A DNA stretch of 23,411 bases from Taishania sp. (lineage in GTDB: Bacteria > Bacteroidota > Bacteroidia > Flavobacteriales_D > Crocinitomicaceae). Shown piece after piece: positions 23,100 to 23,411 of the stretch. The notes under the pieces are model-generated. The model was given only the letters and a program-made list of their open reading frames with translations. It searched no databases and was not told the origin of the DNA. Location: contig JASLGM010000037.1 in assembly GCA_030150045.1 (NCBI GenBank), positions 1-23,411 on the forward strand, read 5' to 3'. A program made the translations under genes and the position numbers. Each line of letters starts with the position of its first letter. The first letter of the stretch is position 1.

Positions 23100-23411
23100 A
23101 ATAGGCATAGTAGGATGGATGGTCTCCTTCTTTGTTCTTTTGACAAGTAATAAGATTGATGTTAAAGAACAAGATGAACAGACTCAATACTACACCTCAC
23201 AAATACACCAAAAAGAAGAAAGCGATCCTCTTTTTATGCTGGGACAAGTGTTGTTTTATCAAATAGATTTGTCTAAACAACGCAACACCAGTTGTGCTTC
23301 ATGCCATTTGCAAGTAACAGGTTTTGCACATGTTGATCATAATTTAAGTCATGGAACGCATGGGGTATTTGGTCTTCGGAATGCACCTGGTTTATGGAAC
23401 TTAAAAGGTCG
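23086..23411 (+). CDS. Di-haem cytochrome c peroxidase/MbnH-MauG family protein, N-terminal part (cut by right edge)
   Basis: An open frame starts with ATG at 23086, 14 bases inside the end of the MbnP-like gene in another frame, and runs off the right edge after 108 codons. It has a hydrophobic N-terminal segment (RIGIVGWMVSFFVLLTS), then DPLFMLGQVLFYQIDLSKQR and the first haem-binding motif CASCH (about 70-74) in NTSCASCHLQVTGFAH. FGLRNAPGLWNL follows. This order (LG..LFYD-like segment, CxxCH, GF.H, RNAP) is typical of bacterial di-haem peroxidases. Beside an MbnP gene, MbnH is the likely identity. The second haem motif and the inter-haem tryptophan lie outside the window, so peroxidase versus MbnH cannot be settled. 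Confidence 0.88.
   Translation, partial: MKWNRIGIVGWMVSFFVLLTSNKIDVKEQDEQTQYYTSQIHQKEESDPLFMLGQVLFYQIDLSKQRNTSCASCHLQVTGFAHVDHNLSHGTHGVFGLRNAPGLWNLKG

Overview
The window looks like an AT-rich chromosome segment from a member of Bacteroidota, most likely the order Flavobacteriales. A Crocinitomicaceae/Fluviicola-type organism is a guess from gene content only. Supporting signs are TAnnTTTG-type promoter boxes, little Shine-Dalgarno sequence, a large exported lamin-tail protein with a type IX secretion/FlgD-like C-terminus, a LETM1-related biofilm-associated protein, and a kynurenine pathway of the kind common in this phylum. No tRNA, rRNA, CRISPR array or transposase is visible.

Region 1 (1-6508, minus strand). 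An uninterrupted chain tatA - gatA - mltD-like lytic transglycosylase - family 2 glycosyltransferase - family 9 glycosyltransferase - membrane protein (cut by the left edge) has gaps of 20, 4, 1, -4 and 0 bases and is almost certainly co-transcribed. It joins protein export, Gln/Asn-tRNA amidation, wall remodelling and probable LPS core sugar transfer. hemL (tetrapyrrole synthesis) lies 77 bases upstream of tatA with its own promoter-like box.

Region 2 (6630-11414, plus strand). This operon, divergent from hemL, is kynU (kynureninase) - kmo (kynurenine 3-monooxygenase) - an unrecognised outer-membrane barrel - an ArsC-like thioredoxin-fold protein - an EamA/DMT transporter, with overlaps or 10-base gaps. 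The first two genes convert kynurenine or 3-hydroxykynurenine towards (3-hydroxy)anthranilate. The last three are unexplained partners.

Region 3 (11415-11815) is a gene-poor stretch between convergent operons. It carries two strong hairpins inside what resembles a dispersed Flavobacteriales intergenic repeat, plus a Rho-independent terminator for asd.

Region 4 (11816-17526). asd (aspartate-semialdehyde dehydrogenase, minus) diverges from a 1119-residue exported protein with three Ig-like/lamin-tail units. This is followed by the LETM1-related gene, which may be read from a leaderless mRNA.

Region 5 (17535-22003, minus). mfd is followed, with an ATGA overlap, by a GT4-type glycosyltransferase.

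Region 6 (22431 to right edge, plus). An MbnP-type copper-binding protein overlaps the start of a c-type cytochrome of the MbnH/MauG/di-haem peroxidase family, cut by the right edge. I found no convincing wholly new system. The best leads are the structured repeat at 11640-11780, the kyn operon accessory genes, the MbnP/MbnH-like pair and the leaderless LETM1-related message.
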